From contig NZ_CAADHO010000006.1 in the NCBI RefSeq assembly GCF_900699765.1, positions 1 through 64,000 on the forward strand: a stretch of DNA of 64,000 bases, written 5' to 3'. This document shows, piece after piece, positions 39,450 through 48,422 of this stretch. Source of the DNA: Desulfoluna butyratoxydans (lineage in GTDB: Bacteria > Desulfobacterota > Desulfobacteria > Desulfobacterales > Desulfolunaceae). The notes beneath the pieces are model-generated. The model saw only the letters and a program-made list of their open reading frames with translations. It had not been told where the DNA came from and made no database searches. Both the position numbers and the translations under genes were made by a program. Every line of letters begins with the position of its first letter. Position 1 is the first letter of the stretch.

Positions 39450-39514
39450 ACGGGCGCAGCCCCGGAGCATTCGCGAGCCTGGGCTCCAAGGGCTCAGCCC
39501 TTGGCCGCCGGAGG
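39450..39514 (-). repeat. structured repeat, short form, after leuB
   Basis: Read on the minus strand it begins with the box CCTCCGGCGGC (39514-39504) and hairpin CCAAGGGCT-G-AGCCCTTGG. Next come GAGCCCAGGCTCGCGAATGCTCCG and the hairpin GGGCTGCGCCC. It is the 51335 element without the central long hairpin. It begins 7 bases past the leuB stop. Confidence 0.8.
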
Positions 39515-39521
39515 CACGGTT

Positions 39522-40918
<1,397 letters not shown>

Positions 40919-41413
40919 ATGACAATCGATTCAACGAGAGAAACCTATTCCATTTGCCCCGTGGGCCGGGTGCATGAAGAGGCTGAAGGGGGCTTTACCC
41001 TGCAGGTGGGCAAGGCTTTCAGAGAGGCCTTAAAAGAGCTTCACCGATTCAGCCACGTGCAGGTGTTCTGGTGGGCCACCGGCCATGACACCCGGGAAGA
41101 CAGGGCGCGTCTCCTGACGGAGCTTCCCTATGCAGAGGGCGTTGAGGCCGGCGTTTTTGCCTGCCGCTCTCCGTATCGGCCCAACCCCATGGCCGTGACC
41201 ACCTGTGCCTGCCTTCATGTGGATATGGAAGGGGGCATCATCCGGGTTCCCTGGATCGATGCCCACGACGGCACCCCCATCATCGATCTGAAACCCTATA
41301 TCCCGGTGTCGGACAGGGTGCGTGAGGCCGTGGTGCCGGAATGGTTCCGAAACTGGCCCCAGTGGCATGAAGACGCATGGCAGCTCGAAGAGATGTTCGG
41401 GGCCTGCGAATGA
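40919..41413 (+). CDS. TrmO/TsaA-like SAM-dependent tRNA methyltransferase
   Basis: 164 residues. It matches the TrmO (YaeB/TsaA) beta-barrel fold: CPVGRVHEE at the start, LHRFSHVQVFWWATG, ACRSPYRPNPMAVTTC (family signature SPxRPNPxG) and IDLKPYIPVSD. Known members N6-methylate t6A37 in tRNA. This is the short single-domain form (E. coli TrmO is about 235 residues), so another substrate is possible. The ATG at 40919 has AAGGAG upstream; an in-frame ATG at 40823 lacks one. It precedes the MerR genes on the same strand, with a putative MerR-type promoter between. Confidence 0.82.
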   Translation: MTIDSTRETYSICPVGRVHEEAEGGFTLQVGKAFREALKELHRFSHVQVFWWATGHDTREDRARLLTELPYAEGVEAGVFACRSPYRPNPMAVTTCACLHVDMEGGIIRVPWIDAHDGTPIIDLKPYIPVSDRVREAVVPEWFRNWPQWHEDAWQLEEMFGACE

Positions 41414-41420
41414 CCTGAAA

Positions 41421-41457
41421 AAACCTTTGACCTGTCTACAGGTTTATAGGCTACTGA
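41421..41457 (+). promoter_or_regulatory. putative MerR-type promoter/operator
   Basis: TTGACC (41427-41432) is a good -35. A perfect palindrome ACCTGT-CT-ACAGGT (41430-41443), nested in AAACCT...AGGTTT, fills the spacer. TACTGA at 41452 would give the 19-base spacing typical of MerR-regulated promoters, although that -10 is weak. The location, 53 bases before the first merR start, suggests autoregulation. Confidence 0.5.
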
Positions 41458-41475
41458 GTGGAGCCGGATAGAGTG

Positions 41476-41979
41476 TTGAGTTGACGGAACAGATGAAAGG
41501 AACAAGGTCATGTACACCGTTTCCGATGTCACGAAAAAGCTCGGCATATCCCGCTCCACGCTTTTCCATTACGAGAGGGGCGGTTTGGTTGTGCCTGAAA
41601 AGGATCCGGTGAACGGATACCGGCTTTACTCGCAGGGTACCCTGGACCGGCTTGTGATGTTGACGCAGTTCCAGAAGGCGGGTTTTTCCCTTGCCGAGTG
41701 CGGGTGTTTAATGGACGACGAACCATCTTGAGATGACAGAGCAGATGAAAGGAACAAGGTTATGTACACCGTTTCCGATGTCACGAAAAAGCTCGGCATA
41801 TCCCGCTCCACGCTTCTCTATTACGAGAGGGGCGGTTTGGTTGTGCCTGAAAGGGATCCGGTGAACGGGTACCGGCTTTACTCGCAGGGTGCCCTGGACC
41901 GGCTTGTGATGCTAAAGCAGCTCCAGAAAGCGGGATTTTCCCTTGCCGAGTGCCGACACTTTATGGACGGCGACCCTGA
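41476..41979 (+). repeat. 252-base tandem duplication covering leader and 5' end of merR
   Basis: Two units of exactly 252 bases (about 41476-41727 and 41728-41979) carry the leader AGATGAAAGGAACAAGGT and the first about 73 codons. The units differ at scattered positions, so the duplication is not recent. Because 252 is a multiple of three, only the stop codon TGA created at the junction breaks the frame. Confidence 0.88.
41510..41731 (+). pseudogene. truncated MerR-type DNA-binding fragment
   Basis: 73 residues starting MYTVSDVTKKLGISRSTLFH, the MerR winged helix-turn-helix only, ending DDEPS at a TGA where the tandem duplication junction begins. It lacks the dimerisation helix and effector domain of the downstream full copy. 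It keeps its own ribosome binding site, so a stand-alone DNA-binding peptide that competes with the full protein cannot be excluded. Confidence 0.8.
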
Positions 41980-42976
41980 TATGGCGCTTATCCGGGAGCG
42001 GCTCGTGCATCTGGAAAAAGAGCTGGTGGAGATGACGGTGGCCCGGGACCTGCTTCGTTCCCTTTATCATCGGATCACCGGGGATGCCCCGCCTGAGATG
42101 GCTCCAGCCGATGCACGGGAGTGGCATGCAGAGTTTGAAAAACGCTCGGCAGATGCGCATGCGGCCTGGTTGCGAAAGATGGGGTTCAGTGAAAAGGAGG
42201 CCCTCTACATTCGCTGGGTATCGCGGGACATGCACGACAACGCCACCTACGTGAATCATTTTTTTCACGTCTTCGAACAGATGAAGCGCCAGGGGCCGGG
42301 GAGCACCGAGGCGACCCTCAAGGCGTTTGGCAGCATCTGTCATCCGGAGGCAATCCGTTCCATCCTCGATATCGGATGCGGCTCCGGCTCGGCTTCCCTT
42401 GTCCTGGCCGCGGCGTGCGGCGCACATATCACGGCCGTGGACAACCACCAGCCGTTTCTGGATCGTCTTCAAGGAGAGGTGACCCGCCGGGGATTGGAAG
42501 ATCGGATCACCCCCCTTAACATGAGCATGCACAGCCTCGACTTTCCGGAGAATCACTTTGACCTTCTGTGGGCCGAGGGCAGTGCCTACATTGTTGGCGT
42601 GGAGGAGGCCCTTTCTCTGTGGCGCCCCCTTATCCGCGACGGCGGCTACCTCTTCCTGAGCGACGCCGTATGGCTTACCCGCAAACCTTCCAAAGCCTGC
42701 CAGGACTACTGGCGTATTGAATACCCCCGGATGACCGACCCCGACACACGAAAAAAGCAGGCGGAAACCCTGGGCTATGAGGTCGTGGACACCTTTATCC
42801 TTCCGCGCAGGGACTGGCAGGATTTTTACAGCGACATGAAAGCCACCGTTAAAAAGACCGTCGAAACCTTTGGCATGAGCCGCGCCCTCCGGGAGATGAC
42901 AGACGAGATTGTCCTGGATGAAACCCATGGCGACGAATACGGATATGTCTGCCTGCTTTTGCAAAAAAACAAGTAA
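41762..42976 (+). CDS. MerR-family regulator fused to a SAM methyltransferase
   Basis: 404 residues. Residues 1-70 are a MerR helix-turn-helix (YTVSDVTKKLGISRSTLLYY, ERGGLVVPERDPVNGYRLYS). Residues about 75-125 form the antiparallel coiled coil (MALIRERLVHLEKELVEM). Residues about 130-180 hold a TipAS-like helical stretch. Residues about 190-404 are a class I methyltransferase with ILDIGCGSGSASLVLAAACG and a following AVDNH acidic-loop Asp. The fusion suggests a regulator whose output is coupled to methylation or to binding SAM or a methylated metabolite. The ATG 41762 follows AAGGAACAAGGTT. Confidence 0.88.
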   Translation: MYTVSDVTKKLGISRSTLLYYERGGLVVPERDPVNGYRLYSQGALDRLVMLKQLQKAGFSLAECRHFMDGDPDMALIRERLVHLEKELVEMTVARDLLRSLYHRITGDAPPEMAPADAREWHAEFEKRSADAHAAWLRKMGFSEKEALYIRWVSRDMHDNATYVNHFFHVFEQMKRQGPGSTEATLKAFGSICHPEAIRSILDIGCGSGSASLVLAAACGAHITAVDNHQPFLDRLQGEVTRRGLEDRITPLNMSMHSLDFPENHFDLLWAEGSAYIVGVEEALSLWRPLIRDGGYLFLSDAVWLTRKPSKACQDYWRIEYPRMTDPDTRKKQAETLGYEVVDTFILPRRDWQDFYSDMKATVKKTVETFGMSRALREMTDEIVLDETHGDEYGYVCLLLQKNK

Positions 42977-43292
42977 CCACTGGGTACCTCCGGCGGCCAG
43001 GAGCCTTTTGCTTTGTGTGGCTTCGCCCTCTTTGGCCCCCATGGCGATGCCATGAAACGAAAAATCGAGTGTGATCGGGCTCAGGCGCGTAGGCCGGGAG
43101 CATTCGTGATCGGGCCCAGGGGGGTGGTCAAGCCACTTTGGCAATAGGCCCTGGCCGTCGCAGGGAACTGAACTATTGAGAGAATTCGTAAGGGTAAAGC
43201 GCCTGGTATTGCTTTTGGCTCCAATAAAGACAAATGGTTTAGGGATCAAAAAAAGACATTTAATTGTGTGGAAATCCTAAGGAAAGATAAGA
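42977..43292 (+). repeat. intergenic region with degenerate CCTCCGGCGGC repeat
   Basis: The box CCTCCGGCGGC is at 42987-42997, 10 bases after the stop, followed by CAGGAGCC and later GGGAGCATTCGTGATCGGG and GCCCAGGGGGG. The hairpins seen in other copies are not preserved. The remainder to 43292 is AT-richer and probably holds the promoter of the GNAT gene. Confidence 0.5.
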
Positions 43293-44573
43293 ATGAATAC
43301 TGACTATAAAATACGCCGCGCAGAATCCAAGGACGATGGAAAACGCCTTCACGACCTTTTTCAGGAGGTCTTTCACCCGGAGGAGGTGGGGGTGCTGGCA
43401 GAGACCATGTTCCATCACCTTCCGGGCATGACAAAGGAGAAATGGTTCATTGCGGAGGAGAAGGCCACCGGCCGGGTTGTCTCGGCCTTTGCCCTCATCC
43501 CCTGGGCCTGGGAGATGGAAGGGGTGCCCCTGAAGGTGGCGGAGATGGGCATCGTGGGGACCCTTGAAGCCCACCGGGGCAAGGGGTTGATGCGGCTGTT
43601 GAACAAAGAGTTCAACCAGGCCCTTGTGGACGAGGGGGTCGACCTTGCCGTGATCCAGGGGATTCCCGGGTATTACCATCGGTTCGGGTTTCACTACGCC
43701 GTGGAGATGGAGAACCATATCAACCTGCACCTGGCGGCCCTCCCCGGGAAACCCGAATCCCCCTGCTTTGGTTTCAGGCGGGCGGGGGTGGAGGATATCC
43801 CTTTTCTAATGGCGAAAGATGAGGCCTACCGGAGCGCCTACGCCATTGCCGTGAAACGGACGGAAGCAAACTGGCGGTACCTGTTTTCAGAAAGCCTGAA
43901 AACGGAGTACGGCTCGGAGTTCTGGGTGATGACGGAACCCAAGGGCGAGGCTTCCCATTACTTTCGTATCGCCTTGAACGGGTTCGGCAAGGGCCTTATT
44001 GTGAGTGAAGTCAGCGAAGGCGTTGACGAGGTCGCGGCACAAGAGATTCTTTCGTTTTGCAAGGAAAAAGCCCTGGAAAGGGACAAACCCTATGTCCGCC
44101 TCAACCTGCACCGGGAATCCACGTTGGGAAAGATCGCCCGGTCCATGGGCGCCCCGGAGAGTCTTCCTTACGCCTGGCAGGTGAAGGTGGTGGACAAAGA
44201 AGCCTTTCTGAAACGCATGGCCCCGGTCCTGGAGCGCAGACTGGCGGAAAGCCTTTTCCCCAGCTACACAGGCACCCTGCGGCTCAACCTGTTCGACTCC
44301 GGCATCGATCTTGCCTGGCAGGACGGTAAGCTTCATCACATCGGCCCGGCAACAGGCGAGGACTGCGATGCCATGATGAGCATGACCGACGATCTGTTTG
44401 CCCTGCTCTGCCTGGGCCATCGCTCCTGGCAGGAGATCCGCCACATCCGGCCCGATATCTTTCCGGATCTTATTTACGTGGATCCGGCCGTGTGCCCCGC
44501 CTCGGGCCGCACCGCCCGTCTGGTGGATGCCCTGTTTCCCAAGCGGATGTCCTGGGTCTATTGCCAGTACTAA
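43293..44573 (+). CDS. GNAT family N-acetyltransferase (Eis-like)
   Basis: 426 residues. The N-terminal GNAT domain (about 5-145) has the acetyl-CoA loop GTLEAHRGKGLMRLLNKEF near residue 90. A second GNAT-like half (about 150-300) follows, and a C-terminal sterol-carrier-like domain (about 310-420, GTLRLNLFDSGIDLAWQDGK). This three-part layout matches the Eis/enhanced intracellular survival group, which acetylates amines such as aminoglycosides or lysines in known cases. The substrate here is unknown. Single gene, followed directly by a structured repeat. Confidence 0.85.
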   Translation: MNTDYKIRRAESKDDGKRLHDLFQEVFHPEEVGVLAETMFHHLPGMTKEKWFIAEEKATGRVVSAFALIPWAWEMEGVPLKVAEMGIVGTLEAHRGKGLMRLLNKEFNQALVDEGVDLAVIQGIPGYYHRFGFHYAVEMENHINLHLAALPGKPESPCFGFRRAGVEDIPFLMAKDEAYRSAYAIAVKRTEANWRYLFSESLKTEYGSEFWVMTEPKGEASHYFRIALNGFGKGLIVSEVSEGVDEVAAQEILSFCKEKALERDKPYVRLNLHRESTLGKIARSMGAPESLPYAWQVKVVDKEAFLKRMAPVLERRLAESLFPSYTGTLRLNLFDSGIDLAWQDGKLHHIGPATGEDCDAMMSMTDDLFALLCLGHRSWQEIRHIRPDIFPDLIYVDPAVCPASGRTARLVDALFPKRMSWVYCQY

Positions 44574-44579
44574 AAACTG

Positions 44580-44702
44580 CCTCCGGCGGCGAGGGTGGCA
44601 AAGCCACAATAGCGAAAACACCTCGAAAGCTGATTGCCATTGCGCTTTGCCCTTCGTTCCTCAGGGCAAAGCGCAATGGCCTTCGGCTCGGGCTACGCCC
44701 GA
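44580..44702 (+). repeat. structured repeat, type B, copy 2 (17-bp hairpin)
   Basis: Box CCTCCGGCGGC at 44580-44590, 7 bases past the GNAT stop. GAGG...CCTC encloses the hairpin GTGGC-AAA-GCCAC. The next hairpin has a perfect 17-bp stem GCCATTGCGCTTTGCCC/GGGCAAAGCGCAATGGC (44636-44680) with loop TTCGTTCCTCA, then the hairpin TCGGGCTACGCCCGA. It is the best formed member of the family. Confidence 0.88.
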
Positions 44703-44797
44703 CATAAGCGCTGATGGTTTGTGCGGACTGACTCAGACGTTTCGACGTCTCAGGATACGTTGTTGCCACTTGTCCATTATCCATGTAACCGCAATGC

Positions 44798-44870
44798 CTC
44801 CGGCTGCCAGGTGAACCACCGTGAAAGCTTATTGCGCTTGGGCATGTTGCGTAGGGGCTCCGCCCTGGAG
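44798..44870 (+). repeat. structured repeat, degenerate copy
   Basis: CCTCCGGCTGC, then CAGGTG-AAC-CACC, then GTGAAAGCTTATTGCGC and the hairpin GGGGC-TCC-GCCC. Shortened relative of the element just upstream, in the same orientation. It precedes the stop of the convergent transporter gene by 19 bases. Confidence 0.65.
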
Positions 44871-44888
44871 CATGTGCGAAATTGAGGG

Positions 44889-45848
44889 CTACTCCGTTGT
44901 CAGGACGGGGCAGCCCTCTTTTTTTTCTTTTCGTGCATCCAGGGTGGTCCACACCGTGGCCAGGAAGGATCCTGACAGGTTGTGCCAGAGGCTGAAGATG
45001 GCGCCGGGAAGGGCCGAGGCCGCGGTGAAGTATTTGATGGAGAGGGCCACGGCAAGGCCGGAGTTCTGCATGCCCGCTTCGATGGCGATGGTTCTGCATG
45101 TTTTTTCATCGAGCCCCAGGAGCTTGGGAAGGCCGTAGCCCGCTGCCAGGCCGCATCCGTTATGAAGGATGATGGCCAGGGTCAGGGGAAGGGCCAGGGT
45201 GGAGAGCCTGGGCTGGTTGAGGCCGATGATGATGCCGATGAGCCCCACGATGGTCACCACCGAGATGAGGGGAAAGACCGGCTGGACTTTTTCCAGGTGC
45301 TCCTGAAAGAGGGTGTTGACGAGGATGCCTGCGGCCACCGGGACCACGACGATCTTGAGGATGCTCAGGAACATGGGGAGCATGGCCACGGGCACGGTGG
45401 CTCCCACATAGAGCTGGGTGAGCAGGGGCGTGAGGAAGACCGCCAGAAAGGTGGAGGCTGCGGTCATGACGATGGAAAGGGCCACGTCTCCACCGGCCAG
45501 GAAGGCCACCACATTGGAGGCCGTGCCCCCGGAGACGCTTCCCACCAGGACCATGCCCACCATGAGCTCGGGGGACAGGCCCAGGGCCCTGGAGATGAGA
45601 AAGGCGGCCAAAGGCATGATGAGGTACTGGATGGAGACGCCCAGAAGGATCACGTGGGGGCGCTTGAGGGGCTCCTTGAAGTCCCGGGCGCGCAGGGTGG
45701 CGCCCATGCCGAACATCACCACCATGAGCAGGGGGACGATGAGGGGCTTGAGCTGGGCAAAGTGCTGGGGAAACCGGGCTGCCACCACACAGATGAGAAC
45801 GGCCCAGACCACAAAGAGTCGGTTAAATCGTTCGATCCACTTAAGCAT
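44889..45848 (-). CDS. bile acid:sodium symporter (BASS) family transporter
   Basis: 319 residues, about nine or ten membrane segments (for example IVPLLMVVMFGMGATL, VILLGVSIQYLIMPLAAF, IVVVPVAAGILV). Hallmarks of the family are MVGMVLVGSVSGGTASNVVAFLAGG and EAGMQNSGLAVALSIKYF, the two crossover regions that bind Na+ and substrate. Bacterial members carry pantoate, keto acids or bile-acid-like organic anions with sodium. The substrate is not evident from context. The C-terminal tail is charged (DARKEKKEG). Single gene flanked by repeats. Confidence 0.92.
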   Translation of the reverse strand: MLKWIERFNRLFVVWAVLICVVAARFPQHFAQLKPLIVPLLMVVMFGMGATLRARDFKEPLKRPHVILLGVSIQYLIMPLAAFLISRALGLSPELMVGMVLVGSVSGGTASNVVAFLAGGDVALSIVMTAASTFLAVFLTPLLTQLYVGATVPVAMLPMFLSILKIVVVPVAAGILVNTLFQEHLEKVQPVFPLISVVTIVGLIGIIIGLNQPRLSTLALPLTLAIILHNGCGLAAGYGLPKLLGLDEKTCRTIAIEAGMQNSGLAVALSIKYFTAASALPGAIFSLWHNLSGSFLATVWTTLDARKEKKEGCPVLTTE

Positions 45849-46161
45849 GACACGTGTACTCCTGATAAAAAAAGTTGGGGCTTTGTCACGACCCGGGGTG
45901 CTCTAAAAACCATGGGGCGAAGGCGGAATCGTGACCTGTGCCTTTGGGCCAGACGACCGGCAAAGGGCACTTGGGTTTGTAGACCGGTTTGAGACGTCAA
46001 GTAAACAAGAATTCCAGGGGGCTGGGGTGTCATGTCTTGCTGTGATGCGTGGACGGGGCATGGGATGTTGATAATGGGGTGGCAAGGGAACGCAAGTCGT
46101 GGAATCAAGGGCGAATGTGCGTTTGACCAAAGACTCTGCCAGGAGGTGTCGGTTGCAGTGC
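45849..46161. other. intergenic region upstream of the BASS gene
   Basis: About 310 bases, no supported gene or RNA. It is the promoter side of the transporter (start 45848). The repeat cluster begins immediately after. Confidence 0.4.
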
Positions 46162-46275
46162 TCACACCTTGCAGGTGTGAAGCATGGCAGCAGAATAGGC
46201 TAAATTTGTGGGATGAAATGATTCTAAGCGTGGAGGCTGAGCCTCAAGGCATCATTCCCAGGCGGAGCCTGGGAA
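46162..46275. repeat. cluster of short palindromes
   Basis: CACACCT-TGC-AGGTGTG (46162-46178), GAGGCT-G-AGCCTC (46233-46245) and TTCCCAGGC-GGA-GCCTGGGAA (46255-46275). Each is a small hairpin with an alike centre and different arms. The same kinds recur at 51471-51610. Confidence 0.7.
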
Positions 46276-46317
46276 CGAAAGGAGCCATATACAGTCAAGC
46301 CAATCCCACATGCCCGG

Positions 46318-46470
46318 CATCGTGTTTCCAGAAGAATGAAATGGGCCTCTCCTGCATAAACGGTTGCCACATGCCACACCCCACGCGAATGCTCCGAAAA
46401 CGTTTGCATGATGTCTGCCTTCAAGCATTCGCCATAGGGTTTCCAGGTGCCTCCACCTGGCCGCCGGAGG
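46318..46470 (-). repeat. structured repeat, type A, copy 2
   Basis: On the minus strand: box CCTCCGGCGGC (46470-46460), hairpin CCAGGTG-GAGG-CACCTGG, AAACCCTATGGCGAATGC pairing with GCATTCGCGTGG, then text ending GGAGAGGCCC. The plus-strand text from CATCGTGTT at 46318 onward aligns with 51719-51873. It begins 17 bases after the PfaD stop. Confidence 0.85.
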
Positions 46471-46487
46471 CTTTTTTAAACACGTGC

Positions 46488-48158
46488 TCAGCGGATTTCC
46501 ACGGAGCACCGGGCAAGGGCTTCCCGGGTTTTGGGGAGGAACCGGATCCCGGCAAGGCTGGGGTACTGGCTGGCCAGGATGCGGGAGCGGGCTTCCACGG
46601 AGGCGCCCACCAGGAGGTTGAAGGCCACGGTGGTGACGTCCCGGTTGTCGGGGGAGGCCAGGGGCGTGCCCTTGGTCCAGGCGTTGAAGGCGCCGATGGC
46701 GGGCCCGCACCAGATCTGGTAGTCCCCGGAGCGCTCCGGGATGCCCCGGATGGCCCAGAGGGAGGCCTGGCCGAGGTAGCTTCGGAAGATCAGGGCCATG
46801 CGGTGCTTGGGGTCGGACTGGGCCTTGGCCAGCTGGGAGGGGTCCCGCTCTTCAAAAAAAGCTTTCGTCTCCTGCCATACCTGCTCCAGGGGCTTGCCCA
46901 GGATTTTTTTCTCCACAAACACACGATCGGACTCGGGCAGGGCCTCAATGCTCGAGTGCTCCTTGTAGAGGGCAAAGAGCTTGGCCGCGCGCATGGCGAA
47001 CATGGTGCCGCGTTTGAGCACCTGGACCTTGCCCCCCATCTCGAACATGTCGGCGGCAGGCGCCATGGTGACGTCGGCCTGGCGGGCCTGGGCCAGGGCG
47101 GCCTTGACCGGCTCTGCGGTTCCCGCCTCCACGCAGGCCTGGTTGATGGTACCGGTGAGGACGTAGTCGGCACCCATGGCGTAGGCTGCGGTGGCGGATA
47201 CGGGCGCGGAGATACCCCCGGCAAGGCCCACACCGATCTTTTCAGGGTATCCGTGGGTCTCCATGAGGCGGTCCCGCACGGCCTGGATGGCCGGAAGCAG
47301 GGCCAGGGCAGGGCGGTTGTCGGTATGGCCCCCGGAGTCGGCCTCGGCCGTGATGTCGTCGGCCATGGGGATGCGGGGGGCCAGGGCCAGTTCGGTGTCG
47401 GTGATGAGGCCCCTGGCGTGGAGCTTTTTCAGGATCTCCGCAGGGGGCGGGCTCATGAATTTTTCAGCGAGCTCTTCCCGGGAGAGTTTCGCGATAACTT
47501 TATTGGGCACCGCCACCTGACCGTCCTTTTTCTGGTGGATGCCGGTGACGCGGTAACGCACCAAGGCCATGGTCATGGTGAGGAAGGCCGCGGCGCTGAC
47601 GCAGCGGATCCCTTCGGAGAGGTAGAGCTCGCACAGGGCCATCTCCGCCTCGGGGGCGCCGTGGTGGTGGAGAAAGTTGAACCCAAAGGGAAACGGCTCA
47701 GCCGCAGCCGCTTGTTTCAGGCGGGCGATGGCCTCTTTGATGCGTGGGAGGGTGCAGCCGCCGGAACCGAAAAATCCCAGCATGCCGTTTTTCCCGGCAG
47801 CCTCCACCATGGCCTCGCTGGTGATGCCGTTGGCCATGGCCCCCATGATATAGGGAAAGCGCAGGCCGTGGCGCTTGAGAAAGCTCCGGGACCCCAGGGC
47901 GGAGATGGGCAGGGCGCGGACCGTGGCCAGGGCGGGGTGCCACTGGTCACCGGGTTTGTCGCACCCCAGGCGGATCTCTCCGGAGGTGTGGGCCTCGGGC
48001 CCGTTTCCCGTGTCCACCAGAAAAAAGGGGCTGTCGATGGTTTCAAGGGCTTTTCGGACATCCACGGCAGAGTCGTCGGGGGAGGTGGCGCGCCACCAGG
48101 AGGGTATGGATTCGAACATCGGGTTTTTCCACTTGGGTTCGTGCAGTGAGAGGACCAT
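46488..48158 (-). CDS. PfaD-family protein (2-nitropropane dioxygenase-like enoyl reductase)
   Basis: 556 residues, FMN-dependent TIM-barrel enzyme. Family marks include GSRSFLKRHGLRFPYIMGAMANGI, GFFGSGGCTLPRI, FGFNFLHHHGAPE, IGVGLAGGISAPVSATAAYAMGADYV (shortened here as VGLAGGISAPVSATAAYAMG) and the C-terminal DYQIWCGPAIGAFNAWTKG, all typical of PfaD/PfaD-like trans-acting enoyl reductases of polyunsaturated fatty acid and polyketide synthases. No synthase gene is in the window, so it stands alone. The start is ATG 48158, or ATG 48119 (MFESIPSWW); neither has a strong ribosome binding site. Confidence 0.88.
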   Translation of the reverse strand: MVLSLHEPKWKNPMFESIPSWWRATSPDDSAVDVRKALETIDSPFFLVDTGNGPEAHTSGEIRLGCDKPGDQWHPALATVRALPISALGSRSFLKRHGLRFPYIMGAMANGITSEAMVEAAGKNGMLGFFGSGGCTLPRIKEAIARLKQAAAAEPFPFGFNFLHHHGAPEAEMALCELYLSEGIRCVSAAAFLTMTMALVRYRVTGIHQKKDGQVAVPNKVIAKLSREELAEKFMSPPPAEILKKLHARGLITDTELALAPRIPMADDITAEADSGGHTDNRPALALLPAIQAVRDRLMETHGYPEKIGVGLAGGISAPVSATAAYAMGADYVLTGTINQACVEAGTAEPVKAALAQARQADVTMAPAADMFEMGGKVQVLKRGTMFAMRAAKLFALYKEHSSIEALPESDRVFVEKKILGKPLEQVWQETKAFFEERDPSQLAKAQSDPKHRMALIFRSYLGQASLWAIRGIPERSGDYQIWCGPAIGAFNAWTKGTPLASPDNRDVTTVAFNLLVGASVEARSRILASQYPSLAGIRFLPKTREALARCSVEIR

Positions 48159-48422
48159 CAGGAGGGATGAGACCTCGGATGCTGTTTATGTATCCAGGCT
48201 CCGGCCTCACATCAGGGGCGATTGTCACTTCCTTGGGCGTGGGGTCTCCTGAACCATGGTGTTCAGGGGGAGCTGATCATATCGTGTGTCGGTTCGGTTT
48301 TCGGAAGGATTTACATGCTAAATGGTCTGGCTGTCAAGGATTCCTGTTCGGGGAACAGTGGGCGCCTGGCTGAAAACGGGTCGGATTGTGTGGCCTGTCC
48401 GGCGCGTTTCATGCCCGGTGAT

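Noticed and set aside
41510..41731. Functional stand-alone MerR regulator
   Set aside because: It lacks the dimerisation helix and stops at a duplication junction, so a gene remnant is the simpler reading.
46032..48149. A 705-residue open frame antisense to the PfaD gene
   Set aside because: It is Gly/His-rich, typical of the complement of GC-rich coding DNA; the opposite strand encodes a clear PfaD protein.
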